Source: Victivallales bacterium
GTDB lineage: Bacteria > Verrucomicrobiota > Lentisphaeria > Victivallales > JAUVCU01
Direction of reading: 5' to 3'
DNA: 5,968 nucleotides
Assembly (NCBI GenBank): GCA_029934175.1
Contig: JAOZMT010000152.1
Location: 1-5,968 of the forward strand
Shown: one piece after another, positions 5,921 to 5,968 of the stretch
Position numbering within the stretch: the first letter of the stretch is position 1
How the letters are laid out: the number at the start of each line of letters is the position of its first letter
The notes under the pieces: model-generated
The model's database searches: none
The model's input: only the letters and a program-made list of their open reading frames with translations
What the model was told of the DNA's origin: nothing
Translations under genes and position numbers: made by a program

Positions 5921-5968
5921 AGGGAAGTAGCCTGCGTTCTCCGAACGCAAAGGCAAGCTAAAATAGAT
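5921..5968 (+). ncRNA. Possible start of a structured RNA (yybP-ykoY-like), cut by the window edge
   Basis: AGGGAAGTAGC (5921-5931) is followed at once by a stem: TGCGTTC (5933-5939) pairs with GAACGCA (5943-5949) across a TCC loop, and GCC (5930-5932) pairs with GGC (5952-5954) across a two-base AA bulge. This layout, a G-rich GGG(G/A)AGUAG segment leading directly into a hairpin, recalls the 5' half of the yybP-ykoY manganese riboswitch, whose consensus begins GGGGAGUAG. One base differs, and the diagnostic 3' half (the GUCGUCA region and second loop) would lie outside the window. A TATTAT box at 5909-5914 could start such a plus-strand RNA, but it lacks a good -35. No T-run follows, so it is not an ordinary terminator. 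It may also be just an isolated inverted repeat. Confidence 0.25.

Larger units (their letters stand above)
5732..5968. other. Gene-free region upstream of the operon
   Basis: No convincing gene lies in these 237 bases. The part up to about 5915 is extremely AT-rich and holds the candidate minus-strand promoters and the Shine-Dalgarno of the first operon gene. The last 50 bases are clearly richer in G and C and contain a stable hairpin (listed separately). A minus-strand frame runs in from the right edge and stops near 5876, but its roughly 30 codons have no recognisable protein character. Confidence 0.6.

Noticed and set aside
5876..5968. Minus-strand frame of about 30 codons open from the right edge
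   Set aside because: It has no recognisable protein motif, overlaps the hairpin, and ends in low-complexity AT-rich codons; it is probably chance.

Overview
The window is a strongly AT-rich stretch of bacterial chromosome carrying eight closely packed genes, all on the minus strand. They read right to left as one apparent operon: COG2509-type FAD dehydrogenase, purU, a tributyrin-type esterase, a small three-helix membrane protein, an ExbB/TolQ-like channel protein, a Cys-rich small-domain protein, a DUF2149 (ExbD-like) protein and truA. Gaps are at most about 10 bases, and four junctions overlap, two of them by an ATGA overlap. One promoter in front of the FAD dehydrogenase could therefore serve all eight. 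Shine-Dalgarno sites (AAGGAG, AGGGGG, GGAG) are recognisable in front of several genes. The gene content and base composition suggest a low-GC, probably anaerobic, host- or sediment-type bacterium. The phylum cannot be fixed from this window; Spirochaetota and low-GC Bacillota are guesses only.

Right part (about 2476-5731): three soluble enzymes. These are a FAD-dependent dehydrogenase of unknown substrate, 10-formyltetrahydrofolate hydrolase (PurU, releasing formate and tetrahydrofolate) and a serine esterase with a complete Ser-Asp-His triad. Nothing visible links them into one pathway.

Middle part (1000-2483): a four-gene membrane/metal cassette. The ExbB-like protein and the DUF2149 protein look like the two halves of a proton-driven inner-membrane motor; DUF2149 has an Asp at the start of its single helix, as ExbD does. 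Between them lies a small protein with eight Cys (PF04071 type), and before them a three-helix membrane protein. Related ExbB+DUF2149 pairs are known beside CobN-like chelatases in haem or corrinoid uptake loci (hmuSTUV type), but no chelatase, receptor or ABC transporter is present here. This cassette is the most interesting part of the window.

Left part (1-1003): truA (tRNA pseudouridine synthase) ends the operon. It is followed by a 181-base gene-free region with a 10-bp perfect hairpin (likely terminator) and degenerate copies of what look like short dispersed intergenic repeats.

Right edge (5732-5968): a gene-free leader region with candidate minus-strand promoters. At the very edge is a GC-richer hairpin preceded by GGGAAGTAG, which may be the cut-off start of a plus-strand structured RNA, perhaps a yybP-ykoY (manganese) riboswitch. 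This last call is tentative.
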